From NCBI RefSeq assembly GCF_018128945.1, contig NZ_CP068393.1, positions 2,480,001 through 2,544,000 of the forward strand: a stretch of 64,000 nt of DNA, in the 5' to 3' direction. The notes under the pieces were generated by a model that saw only the letters and a list, made by a program, of their open reading frames with translations, ran no database searches and was not told where the DNA came from. Shown here in pieces: positions 52,624 to 60,303 of the stretch; the first letter of the stretch is position 1; every line of letters starts with the position of its first letter. The translations under genes were made by a program, and so were the position numbers. The DNA comes from Aristaeella hokkaidonensis. GTDB taxonomy: Bacteria; Bacillota; Clostridia; Christensenellales; Aristaeellaceae.

Positions 52624-54015
52624 ATGGAGAAAAAGAACGCACTGATCCGGGATCTGACGACAGGAAGCGTACCGAAAACGCTGCTGACGTTCTCGATGCC
52701 GCTTTTCCTTTCCGGCCTGCTGCAGATGGTCTACAACATGGTGGACATGATCGTAGTCGGCAACTTTGTCGGCACACAGGGTCTGTCCGCCGTATCCATC
52801 GGCGGCGAGGTGCTGATGCTGATCACCTTCGTGGCCATGGGCTTTTCCAATGCGGGGCAGATCCTGATTTCCCGCTACGTGGGTGCGAAACGCCATGACC
52901 TGGTGGGCGAGATGGTGGGCACCCTGTTCACCCTGCTGGAAGGCCTGGCCGTGATCATCATGGTGATCTTCCTGTTTACCTACAAGGAAATCATCAACTG
53001 GCTGAACACACCGGAAGATATCTGGGAATACACCCGCCAGTACTGCATTACCTGCGTGTGGGGCGTAGTCTTCATCTACGGCTACAACCTGGTTAGCGCC
53101 ATCCTCCGCGGTATGGGTGATTCCAAGCATCCCTTCATCTTTATCGCAATTGCCTCCGTCATCAACGTCGTCCTGGACATCCTGTTCGTCGGCCCCCTGG
53201 GCATGGGTCCGCTGGGCGCCGCCCTGGCCACGGTCATCGGCCAGGCCGTCAGCTTCCTCTTTGCCCTGCGGCTGCTGTACAAAAACCGGGAGCAGATCCA
53301 TTTTGATTTCAAGCCCCGGCATTTCCGGATCTATAAAAACGTGATCAATCAGCTGCTGAGCCTGGGCATCCCCATGGTCATCCAGAGCGCTGCCATCACC
53401 TTCTCCATGCTGTTCGTCAATTCCTATATCAACACCTACGGCACGGTAGCCGTGGCGGTTACCGGCGTTGCCCGAAAGCTGGAGAACATGATCGGTGTGG
53501 TCAGCCAGGCCATTTCCTCCGCCGGCGGCGCGATGGTCTCCCAGGCGCTGGGTGCCGGAAAGACGGAACGGGTGCCGAAGGTGGTCGGCCATGCTATGTG
53601 GATCGTCGCGATTCCGGCCGCCGTCTTCGCTGTAATCACCCTGTTCAAACCGGAATGGCTTTTCGGCCTGTTCTCCCAGGATCCGGAGGTGCTGGCCATG
53701 GCCATCACCTACATTCCCATCGCCATGATCCAGTATCTGGGCTGCGTCCTGCGGCCGCCGAACTTTGCCCTGATCAACGGATCCGGCAATTCCAAGCTGA
53801 ACCTGGCGGTTGCCCTGCTGGACGGCATCTTCACCCGCATCGGCCTGAGCCTTCTGCTGGGCGTCACCTTCGCCTGGGGCATCCGGGGTTTCTGGTACGG
53901 CAACGCCCTTTCCGGCCTGGTTCCCTTCCTGATCGGTACGGCTTACCTGCTGTCCGGCAAGTGGAAGCGGATGGGCGCGCCGAAAAAGGTGGAGACAGCG
54001 GAAGAGCTGGACTAA
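52624..54015 (+). CDS. MATE-family multidrug/metabolite exporter
   Basis: 463 residues, twelve hydrophobic helices, with MPLFLSGLLQMVYNMVDMIVVGNFVG at the start (the typical MATE helix 1) and the second-half equivalent MVIQSAAITFSMLFVN. It exports organic cations or metabolites using an ion gradient. ATG 52624 is the first start with the family N-terminus MEKKNALIRDLTTGSVPKTL; the in-frame TTG 52603 upstream is less likely. Confidence 0.92.
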   Translation: MEKKNALIRDLTTGSVPKTLLTFSMPLFLSGLLQMVYNMVDMIVVGNFVGTQGLSAVSIGGEVLMLITFVAMGFSNAGQILISRYVGAKRHDLVGEMVGTLFTLLEGLAVIIMVIFLFTYKEIINWLNTPEDIWEYTRQYCITCVWGVVFIYGYNLVSAILRGMGDSKHPFIFIAIASVINVVLDILFVGPLGMGPLGAALATVIGQAVSFLFALRLLYKNREQIHFDFKPRHFRIYKNVINQLLSLGIPMVIQSAAITFSMLFVNSYINTYGTVAVAVTGVARKLENMIGVVSQAISSAGGAMVSQALGAGKTERVPKVVGHAMWIVAIPAAVFAVITLFKPEWLFGLFSQDPEVLAMAITYIPIAMIQYLGCVLRPPNFALINGSGNSKLNLAVALLDGIFTRIGLSLLLGVTFAWGIRGFWYGNALSGLVPFLIGTAYLLSGKWKRMGAPKKVETAEELD

Positions 54016-54030
54016 AACCCAAAGACAGAA

Positions 54031-54065
54031 CGAACCGCTCCGGGATTGTACCCCGGGGCGGTTCG
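54031..54065 (+). terminator. Strong hairpin after the MATE gene
   Basis: 14-bp stem CGAACCGCTCCGGG with CCCGGGGCGGTTCG (one G-T pair). No T-run follows, so termination may be incomplete. TTGTAC in the loop and TATAAT at 54069 could form a promoter for the next small gene. Confidence 0.55.
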
Positions 54066-54107
54066 TGATATAATTCATTCAGTTTATGGAAGAGGAGCGC
54101 TCTGTTT

Positions 54108-54242
54108 ATGGAAACCGGAACGATTGTTGCAATCAGCGTAGTTCTTTTCGTGGCGATTATCGCCGTCATTATCTGCGTGGTCTCCGCCGTCAGTGCCGTC
54201 ACCGGCATCAAGCAGACCAACGATGACGATTCCGAAGCCTGA
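54108..54242 (+). CDS. Small membrane protein, 44 residues
   Basis: ATG 54108 to TGA 54240-54242. One long hydrophobic helix (TIVAISVVLFVAIIAVIICV) then SAVSAVTGIK and an acidic tail QTNDDDSEA. AGAGGAG lies 11 bases upstream and TATAAT at 54069-54074. Function unknown. Its stop lies 2 bases from the stop of the convergent small gene. Confidence 0.65.
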   Translation: METGTIVAISVVLFVAIIAVIICVVSAVSAVTGIKQTNDDDSEA

Positions 54243-54244
54243 GA

Positions 54245-54388
54245 TCAGGCGTACCGAATCTCATCCAGACTGTAACGAACTGATTCGCCCAGGGAGTCAT
54301 CTTCTACGGGCAGATCCACCCAGGGATGATCCGTCTCCCGGGGTTTTTTTATGGCTTCTGCCGTATTCTGAGGCTCATTTTCCCGCAT
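54245..54388 (-). CDS. Small soluble protein, 47 residues, unknown function
   Basis: ATG 54388 to TGA 54245. Charged, no membrane segment: PRETDHPWVDLPVEDDSLGE then SVRYSLDEIRYA. GAGAGGG lies 8 bases before ATG, and a promoter TTGCCT-17-TAGACT lies about 60 bases upstream. Not recognised. Confidence 0.6.
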   Translation of the reverse strand: MRENEPQNTAEAIKKPRETDHPWVDLPVEDDSLGESVRYSLDEIRYA

Positions 54389-54448
54389 GAAACAATCCCT
54401 CTCTCTTTCGAATCGGATTCACCCATATCTGGCACACTTCTGGAAGAG

Positions 54449-54477
54449 AGTCTACTCCATCTTGTGAAAAAAGGCAA
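54449..54477 (-). promoter_or_regulatory. Sigma-A promoter of the 47-residue protein gene
   Basis: Minus strand TTGCCT (54472-54477), 17-base spacer, TAGACT (54449-54454). Confidence 0.55.
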
Positions 54478-54502
54478 GACCTTCCTTGGTACTGAATCGG
54501 TA

Positions 54503-54539
54503 TTTTTTGAGCATCCGGGTGACCCCGGATGCTCAAAAA
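54503..54539. repeat. Long perfect inverted repeat
   Basis: TTTTTGAGCATCCGGG pairs with CCCGGATGCTCAAAAA around loop TGAC. T and A runs are inside the stem, so it is not a standard terminator in either direction. Confidence 0.7.
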
Positions 54540-54599
54540 CGTATAAATTATAATGCCTGAAACAGGATCATTTTTTTATGCTGATCACCCGGTCAAAAC

Positions 54600-55682
54600 T
54601 CAGTTCAGCCGGTTGGCAACAATATCCATCCAGGCAAGATTGATTTCTTCCCGGCTGTGGTAAACATTTTCCCAGTTGACGCCCATATCCTTCGCGATCA
54701 GCTCTTCGGTATCCACAGAGCCGTAAGGGATCTGGTTCATATTCGCAAAAACGGAATGCATATAGCCGTTCAGGATCAGCTTCTGGGCCGGTTCGCTGAG
54801 GAACCACTGTTCCACCGCTTTGCAGGCTTCCGCATTGGCGTTTTTGCTGTGGGCGTCGGATACCGTCATCACGGTGGAGGGGATCAGGATCACCCCGTCC
54901 TCCGGATAGATGCAGGCCAGGTTCGTCAGGGGCACGCCCTGGTCTTCCGCGTCCTTCAGGGCCTTCAGCACGGACTCTTCCAGGATCATGGCGGCGGCAA
55001 TTTCCCCGCTGCGAATCTTCGCGATGGAATCAGCGCCTGAGATGATCTGTATCTCGTTGGCCGCCAGGCCCTTCAGGTACTGGCGCCCGTAGTGGCCGGA
55101 CTGGGTCAGGGAAGCTACCGCGGCAAAGGTGGTACCGCTGCTCAGCGGATCTCCCATGGCAATAACGCCCTTCAGGCTGCGGTCTGACGCGAAATCCTTA
55201 AAGGTTTTCGGAACCGTTACGCCCTTCTCCGCCCACCGGGTCTCCAGCTCCGGGTTATATGCCAGGACCATATTACAGACACGGACAGGATACCAGTATC
55301 CTTCCTCATCATAGGGAAAGCGGAGCAGCGAGGCGGCGTCCCGAACCTCAACCGGTTCCAGGTACTCCGCGTCCTTCAGTTCCAGGCTCAGGGCAGGCTC
55401 CGCCACCAGCAGCATATCACAGCCAAGCACGCCGTCTTCCATTTCCCCGTAAATCTGGTTGATCAGCCGGCTGGTACCGCCGTAAACAAAGAAGCTGCCG
55501 TTATTCCCGGGTTTCAGGTTAGGGAATTCCTCCCGGAGCGCTTCATCCAGCATATCCAGCACAAACTGGTACATGGAGGAATAGATGACTATTTCTCCCT
55601 GCACCTGCTCATTTCCGGCTGTGGCACCCGCGGCAGACAGGAGCATGCACAGCACAATCAGCAAAGCAGCAAGCCTCTTCAT
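54600..55682 (-). CDS. ABC transporter substrate-binding protein, iron(III)/FbpA-like
   Basis: 360 residues with a signal peptide (KRLAALLIVLCMLLSAAGATAG). The mature part has GEIVIYSSMYQFVLDMLDEA and a periplasmic-binding-protein type II fold of the iron/phosphonate binding class (VYGGTSRLINQIYGEME, MGDPLSSGTTFAAV, EQWFLSEPAQKLIL). It probably binds ferric iron or a small anion outside the membrane. No permease or ATPase gene is adjacent. ATG 55682 is chosen with GGGGGA upstream. Confidence 0.85.
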   Translation of the reverse strand: MKRLAALLIVLCMLLSAAGATAGNEQVQGEIVIYSSMYQFVLDMLDEALREEFPNLKPGNNGSFFVYGGTSRLINQIYGEMEDGVLGCDMLLVAEPALSLELKDAEYLEPVEVRDAASLLRFPYDEEGYWYPVRVCNMVLAYNPELETRWAEKGVTVPKTFKDFASDRSLKGVIAMGDPLSSGTTFAAVASLTQSGHYGRQYLKGLAANEIQIISGADSIAKIRSGEIAAAMILEESVLKALKDAEDQGVPLTNLACIYPEDGVILIPSTVMTVSDAHSKNANAEACKAVEQWFLSEPAQKLILNGYMHSVFANMNQIPYGSVDTEELIAKDMGVNWENVYHSREEINLAWMDIVANRLN

Positions 55683-55724
55683 AGCGGCAGATCCCCCGTT
55701 TCCTGTTTTTCCCATAACAGATAT

Positions 55725-55753
55725 ATTGTACCATACAACCGGTCAGCCGGCAA
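55725..55753 (-). promoter_or_regulatory. Sigma-A promoter of the binding-protein gene
   Basis: Minus strand TTGCCG, 17-base spacer ending in TGG, TACAAT. Confidence 0.65.
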
Positions 55754-55766
55754 CGAGCCGTTCATC

Positions 55767-55795
55767 TTGTCAGCAGAAGTCGAAAAGTGTATAAT
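55767..55795 (+). promoter_or_regulatory. Sigma-A promoter of murA
   Basis: TTGTCA (55767-55772), 17-base spacer, perfect TATAAT (55790-55795). Confidence 0.8.
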
Positions 55796-55830
55796 AATTG
55801 AACAGGAAAGAATCGGAGGAGTGAAACCGG

Positions 55831-57093
55831 ATGGGTAAAGAGCGGATGCTGATCACCGGCGGACACGCACTGGAAGGTGAGGTCCGGGTCAGCGGCGGCA
55901 AGAACACCGCCGTTGCAGTAATTCCTGCTACCCTGCTGAGCGACGAGCCCTGCACCATCGAAAATCTTCCCGATATTGAAGACGTCCACGCGCTGGCGGA
56001 TATCCTGGTTGAGCTTGGCGCGAAAGTGGACTACGAACCCGGGCGCTGCATGCATGTGGATCCCCGGCCCGCAGAGGGCGTGGAGATCTCCTACCACAAC
56101 GCCCAGCGTCTGCGTGCCAGTTATTACCTGCTGGGCGCCCTGCTGGGACGCTGCGGCAAGGCGCGGGTTCCCACCCCCGGCGGCTGTGAAATCGGCTCCC
56201 GCCCGGTGGACCAGCATTTGAAGGGTTTCCGCTCCATCGGCGCGGAAGCTGAAGAAATCGGCGGCATGCTGACGGCCGAAGGCACCCTGACCGGCGGCGA
56301 CGTTTTCTTTGACATGGTCACGGTCGGCGCCACAGTAAACGTTATGCTGGCCGCCGTAAAAGCGAAGGGCCAGACCTTCATATACAACGCGGCAAAAGAA
56401 CCGCACATCGTTGACCTTGCGAACTTCCTGAACAGTATGGGCGCAAAGATCAAGGGTGCCGGTACCGATATTATCCGCATCCGCGGCGTGCAGCGCCTGC
56501 ACGGCAGCACCTACGCCGTCATTCCCGATCAGATTGAAACCGGCACATTGATGATCGCCGCCGCCGCGACAGGCGGAGACGTGATTATCGACGGCTGCAT
56601 CCCCACCCATATGGACGCCCTGAGCGCAAAGCTGCTGGAAATGGGCGTGAAGGTCACGGACAGCGATGACGCCATCCGGGTGCATGTGGTCGGCCCCCGC
56701 CGTGCCATCAACGTGAAAACCCAGGTATATCCCGGCTTCCCCACCGACCTGCAGCAGCCCATGAGCGCCCTGCTGACCACGGCTAAGGGAACCAGCCTGG
56801 TGACAGAAACCATCTTTGAGCAGCGGTTCCGCCACCTGGATGAAATCCGCCGCATGGGCGCGCATGTACGCGTCATGGACCGCACCGCCATCATCGAAGG
56901 CGTACCGGAGCTTTACGGCGCGCCGATGACCGCCTCCGACCTCCGGGCCGGCGCTGCCCTGATTGTGGCCGCCCTGATGGCAAGGGGAACTTCCGAGATT
57001 TATGAACCCCACTATATTGACCGGGGTTATGAACATATTGAAGACAAACTCCGTTCCCTCGGAGCGGAGATCAGGCGGGAGTCCGCCCTGTGA
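55831..57093 (+). CDS. murA: UDP-N-acetylglucosamine 1-carboxyvinyltransferase
   Basis: 420 residues, full length. N-terminal GGHALEGEVRVSGGKNTAVAVIPA with the catalytic Lys-Asn pair, and the active-site Cys in TPGGCEIGSRPVD (the fosfomycin target; usual GGCAIG). It performs the first committed step of peptidoglycan synthesis. ATG follows GGAGGAGTG. A J-domain gene follows 18 bases later. Confidence 0.96.
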   Translation: MGKERMLITGGHALEGEVRVSGGKNTAVAVIPATLLSDEPCTIENLPDIEDVHALADILVELGAKVDYEPGRCMHVDPRPAEGVEISYHNAQRLRASYYLLGALLGRCGKARVPTPGGCEIGSRPVDQHLKGFRSIGAEAEEIGGMLTAEGTLTGGDVFFDMVTVGATVNVMLAAVKAKGQTFIYNAAKEPHIVDLANFLNSMGAKIKGAGTDIIRIRGVQRLHGSTYAVIPDQIETGTLMIAAAATGGDVIIDGCIPTHMDALSAKLLEMGVKVTDSDDAIRVHVVGPRRAINVKTQVYPGFPTDLQQPMSALLTTAKGTSLVTETIFEQRFRHLDEIRRMGAHVRVMDRTAIIEGVPELYGAPMTASDLRAGAALIVAALMARGTSEIYEPHYIDRGYEHIEDKLRSLGAEIRRESAL

Positions 57094-57111
57094 CCTGAGA
57101 GGTGCAATGTT

Positions 57112-57639
57112 ATGAACAATCCCTTTGAGGTCCTGGGTCTGAAGGGACTAGCCACCCCGGATGAGATCCGGAGTGCGTACCGGACACTGGCCCGAAAGTG
57201 CCATCCCGACATGATCACGGATCCAGCCGAAAAAGAAGCCGCCCAGACGCGGATGGTCGCGTTGAACCTGGCTTATGAAGAAGCCCTGCGCCTGGCCTCC
57301 CCGCGGACCGGTGTCAATACAGTAACCCCTGAGCTTTCCAGCGCTGAGTCAATCCTGATGGCCCAGCGGGCAATGGCAAAGGATAATCCGGAAGGCGCCC
57401 TGCGCAGCCTGGTGCGCTGTGAGAAGCGTGACGGAGAATGGTATTACATGCAGGGCAAGGTCCTGATGGCAATGGAAGAATACGACAGCGCCCATCAGTC
57501 CTTCCGGGAAGCCGTAAGACTGGATCCGGACAACAATGTTTTCCGGGCAGGCGCGCTGGCAGCCGCCGTGGCGCAGCAAAAAGCCCAGAAGCTGCCTGGA
57601 AAAGTAAAGAAAGTATTCAAACACCTGGTCAGAAGATAA
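57112..57639 (+). CDS. J-domain protein with TPR-like C-terminus
   Basis: 175 residues: J domain (1-65) NPFEVLGLKGLATPDEIRSA with the HPD motif in RKCHPDM, needed to stimulate DnaK. A TPR-like segment (about 85-150) has YYMQGKVLMAMEEYDSAHQS. No Gly/Phe or zinc-finger region, so it is a specialised co-chaperone rather than DnaJ. Close to murA, probably one transcript. Confidence 0.88.
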   Translation: MNNPFEVLGLKGLATPDEIRSAYRTLARKCHPDMITDPAEKEAAQTRMVALNLAYEEALRLASPRTGVNTVTPELSSAESILMAQRAMAKDNPEGALRSLVRCEKRDGEWYYMQGKVLMAMEEYDSAHQSFREAVRLDPDNNVFRAGALAAAVAQQKAQKLPGKVKKVFKHLVRR

Positions 57640-57644
57640 GATGG

Positions 57645-57679
57645 AATTCATAATTCATAATTCACAATTCATAATTATA
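57645..57679 (+). repeat. Heptamer repeat AATTCAT, left arm of pair 3
   Basis: AATTCAT, AATTCAT, AATTCAC, AATTCAT, AATTATA with exact 7-base period, 5 bases after the J-domain stop. Confidence 0.85.
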
Positions 57680-57761
57680 TGAACTGTGAACCAAAGAAGA
57701 CAGCTCACCTGATAATATACAGAATCCGATCCATTCAGTGTAAACAGGCAAAAGCATCTTT

Positions 57762-57793
57762 CATTATGAATTATGAATTGTGAATTATGAATT
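57762..57793 (+). repeat. Heptamer repeat (inverted), right arm of pair 3
   Basis: CATTATG, AATTATG, AATTGTG, AATTATG: reverse complement of 57645-57679. It ends 20 bases before the chosen start of the deacetylase gene; the spacer of 82 bases holds no gene. Confidence 0.85.
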
Positions 57794-57813
57794 GATAAAT
57801 GGAGCGTATTGAG

Positions 57814-59019
57814 TTGAGCGCAAAGAGTTGGTACAGACACCTTGGACTCTTCGCCGCGATGGTGCTGATCGCGGCCCTTTTTTGCTTTACAGCCGCAGCC
57901 GCGGAGCCTGCAGCGGATATCACAAGTTCCTGCAAGTTCAATGCCGCCTCCGGCCGGAAATCCTTCAACGCCTGCAAGGACCGGAACTACAAAACCTACT
58001 GGAAGACCAGCAACGGCGATAAGGGCTATGTGGAAGTGACCGTACCCGACGGCCAGAGCGCTTCCGGCGTCATGGTACAATGGTATGAACATCCCCATGC
58101 CTGGGGCGTACAGGTGAAGGACGAGAGCGGAAGCTGGACCGACGCCGGCCATACAGAAGGAAACTACCTGGCAGAATACCTGCCGCTGCCGGAAGGCACC
58201 ACCGTTTTCCGGGTGGGGAACGCCCCCGGAGAAAGACGTCACTTCAACATGGCAGAGCTGCGGATCTACGGTCCCGGCGAAACGCCGCCGGAAGCACAGC
58301 AGTGGCAGCCCTGCGCGGAAAAAGCCGACCTGATGCTGCTGGTAGCCCACCAGGACGACGAGGTACTGTGGTTCGGCGGCACGCTGCCCCGGTACGCGGG
58401 CGAAGAAAAGAAAATCTGCCAGGTCTGCATGATGGTTCCCTCCATGCCCTACCGCCGGCTGGAACTGCTGGACTGCCTGTGGACCTGCGGCGTACGGAAC
58501 TATCCGGCTTACGGCAGCTTCAAGGATGCTTTTTCCTATTCGCTGAGCAAGCAGTATAAACACTGGAGCAAAAACCATGTTTATGAGGTGGTCACCGAGT
58601 GGATCCGGCGTTTCCAGCCGGACGTACTTCTGGCCCACGACCTGCAGGGTGAATACGGCCACGGCGCCCACCGGGTATGCGGTGACGCGGCCATGCATTG
58701 TGTGGAATATGCCGCAAACGAAAGCAAATTCCCCAAGTCCGCCAAAAAATACGGAACCTGGGATACGCCGAAATGCTATCTGCACCTGTGGAAAGAAAAC
58801 GTGATCGATATGGACTGGCGCCAGCCGCTGGAAGCCTTCGGCGGGAAAACCTCCTTCGAGGTGGCCGAGGACGGCTTCCGCTGCCATATCAGCCAGCAGA
58901 CTACGGATTATCATGTGGAAGACTGGGGACCCTGGGACAACAGCCTGTTCGGCCTGTACCGCACAACCGTGGGCCCGGATGAAGCCAAGAATGACTTCTT
59001 TGAGAACATCGGTAATTAA
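57814..59019 (+). CDS. Secreted PIG-L family deacetylase
   Basis: 401 residues: signal peptide (LGLFAAMVLIAALFCFTAAAAE), an F5/8-type-like beta domain (about 25-155), then the PIG-L/LmbE deacetylase domain (about 165-395). Zinc site VAHQDDEVLW (usual AHPDDE), then HDLQGEYGHGAHR. It should remove acetyl groups from N-acetylglucosaminyl compounds at the cell surface. TTG 57814 is chosen because GGAG lies 9 bases before it; the alternative ATG 57799 adds five residues but follows repeat sequence without a ribosome site. Confidence 0.85.
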   Translation: MSAKSWYRHLGLFAAMVLIAALFCFTAAAAEPAADITSSCKFNAASGRKSFNACKDRNYKTYWKTSNGDKGYVEVTVPDGQSASGVMVQWYEHPHAWGVQVKDESGSWTDAGHTEGNYLAEYLPLPEGTTVFRVGNAPGERRHFNMAELRIYGPGETPPEAQQWQPCAEKADLMLLVAHQDDEVLWFGGTLPRYAGEEKKICQVCMMVPSMPYRRLELLDCLWTCGVRNYPAYGSFKDAFSYSLSKQYKHWSKNHVYEVVTEWIRRFQPDVLLAHDLQGEYGHGAHRVCGDAAMHCVEYAANESKFPKSAKKYGTWDTPKCYLHLWKENVIDMDWRQPLEAFGGKTSFEVAEDGFRCHISQQTTDYHVEDWGPWDNSLFGLYRTTVGPDEAKNDFFENIGN

Positions 59020-59052
59020 TTCAGAATTAAGAATTAAGAATTCAGAATTATT
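59018..59052 (+). repeat. Heptamer repeat AATTCAG/AATTAAG, left arm of pair 4
   Basis: AATTCAG, AATTAAG, AATTAAG, AATTCAG, AATTATT with exact 7-base period, starting at the deacetylase stop codon. Confidence 0.8.
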
Positions 59053-59110
59053 TCTGCCGGTTTCCCGGAACACGTGATCCACCGACGTTATGTATTGCAC
59101 AGATATATTA

Positions 59111-59138
59111 TCAGCCTGACCGTAAAGGATCAGGCTGA
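59111..59138. terminator. Hairpin inside repeat pair 4
   Basis: TCAGCCTGA pairs with TCAGGCTGA between two convergent genes; only weak T-rich sequence on the minus side (TATTAT), so function as terminator is uncertain. Confidence 0.5.
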
Positions 59139-59144
59139 CAATAT

Positions 59145-59172
59145 AATTATGAATTGTGAATTATGAATTGAT
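59145..59172 (+). repeat. Heptamer repeat (inverted), right arm of pair 4
   Basis: AATTATG, AATTGTG, AATTATG, AATTGAT with 7-base period, touching the stop of the SH3 gene. Confidence 0.8.
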
Positions 59173-60164
59173 CATTCGTTTATGATCGTCACATACTTGC
59201 TGAGGATCATCCCGTGCCAGCCGCAGATATCCACTTCAGCCCATTCATCAATGATATCAAAGACGGTAATGGGCGTTCCCAGCTTATATTCCCCCAGATC
59301 GCGGCGTCCCCTGTCCCGGGATCGGGCATGGACACTGTCATTGCCTTTGGTCTTTCCTTTAACGGAAATCACCCCGGCCTCGAAATCCGTATGGTCATTG
59401 CAGAAGAACTCAAGCGAGGCCGTCTGCACATATCCCCGCAGGCCGTCACAGTCCACCAGGGTCCAGTTCTTCCCCGTGCCGATCACGCGGAGCACGGTAT
59501 CCGTACGGATCTGCTGGATCTTCGGATTCTTCATGTTGCTGCTTGCATCTTTCCGCAGCCAGGCATAACCAAGTTTCGGCGCGCTGACCGCCGCAAGCAC
59601 CTTGTCTTCAGGCGCAGTCGTTTCCCACTTCAGGTCAACGGTATTCACCAGTTTGCTTTCGCCGTTCACCACGATCATGGAGCGGCCGATACCCATGTAT
59701 TTTACCTGTACGGAATGAACTTCCCCCGTGGCAGGATCCGTCCAAACCGTCGGTGTTTCCATTCCGTTTTTGGCAGCCACGCTGTCCAGCAGCGCATTCC
59801 ACTCTTCTCCTGTAAGCGGAGCACGCGTAGCTTCCGGATCCGTGCTCTGGATCTGCCCGGATTCCACTTCCATGCCGCCGTCCGCATTTTTCACCGGATC
59901 CTTATCTGTGGTAACAACGGTTTTGCTGCCGTCCGGATTATCCACGGTGCTGGAGCCGGGATTGTCTTCCTTTACGCCGCCGGGCGTAATCTCATGCACC
60001 TTACCGGTTGGATCTGTATAGGTTCCTTTATTGTAATCCCAGATGCCGCCGTCCTCATCCGTTTCAACCCCGGAAGCCAGGGCGGCAGCACAAACACACA
60101 GGAAGAAACAAACGCAGAGCGTCAGCAAAAACAGCTTCCCCCGGGTCTGATTCCTCCGTTTCAT
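59172..60164 (-). CDS. Secreted SH3-domain protein
   Basis: 330 residues: signal peptide (KLFLLTLCVCFFLCVCAAALA), a Gly/Asp-rich region with repeated PDGSKTV/DPTGKV-like turns (about 35-100), then SH3-like domains near the C-terminus (about 190-260, LRVIGTGKNWTLVDCDGLRG; and 265-330, HARSRDRGRRDLGEYKLGTPI). Probably a cell-wall-associated protein. ATG follows GGGAGAAC. Related in type to the protein at 23267, not a close copy. Confidence 0.78.
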   Translation of the reverse strand: MKRRNQTRGKLFLLTLCVCFFLCVCAAALASGVETDEDGGIWDYNKGTYTDPTGKVHEITPGGVKEDNPGSSTVDNPDGSKTVVTTDKDPVKNADGGMEVESGQIQSTDPEATRAPLTGEEWNALLDSVAAKNGMETPTVWTDPATGEVHSVQVKYMGIGRSMIVVNGESKLVNTVDLKWETTAPEDKVLAAVSAPKLGYAWLRKDASSNMKNPKIQQIRTDTVLRVIGTGKNWTLVDCDGLRGYVQTASLEFFCNDHTDFEAGVISVKGKTKGNDSVHARSRDRGRRDLGEYKLGTPITVFDIIDEWAEVDICGWHGMILSKYVTIINE

Positions 60165-60230
60165 CCCTACGTGTTCTCCCTTCAGTTTCCGGCCTTCCGG
60201 CCTGTATGCCGGACTGATTCAAACAGGTTA

Positions 60231-60259
60231 ATGATACCGGAATATGCCGATTTTGTCAA
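60231..60259 (-). promoter_or_regulatory. Sigma-A promoter of the SH3 protein gene
   Basis: Minus strand perfect TTGACA, 17-base spacer, TATCAT. Confidence 0.78.
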
Positions 60260-60303
60260 TAAAAACGCAATGATTCTGTAACATCTGAAAGGACAGAAAG
60301 CCC

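Noticed and set aside
54503..54539. Rho-independent terminator
   Set aside because: The T and A runs are paired inside the stem; neither strand has a T-run after the hairpin.
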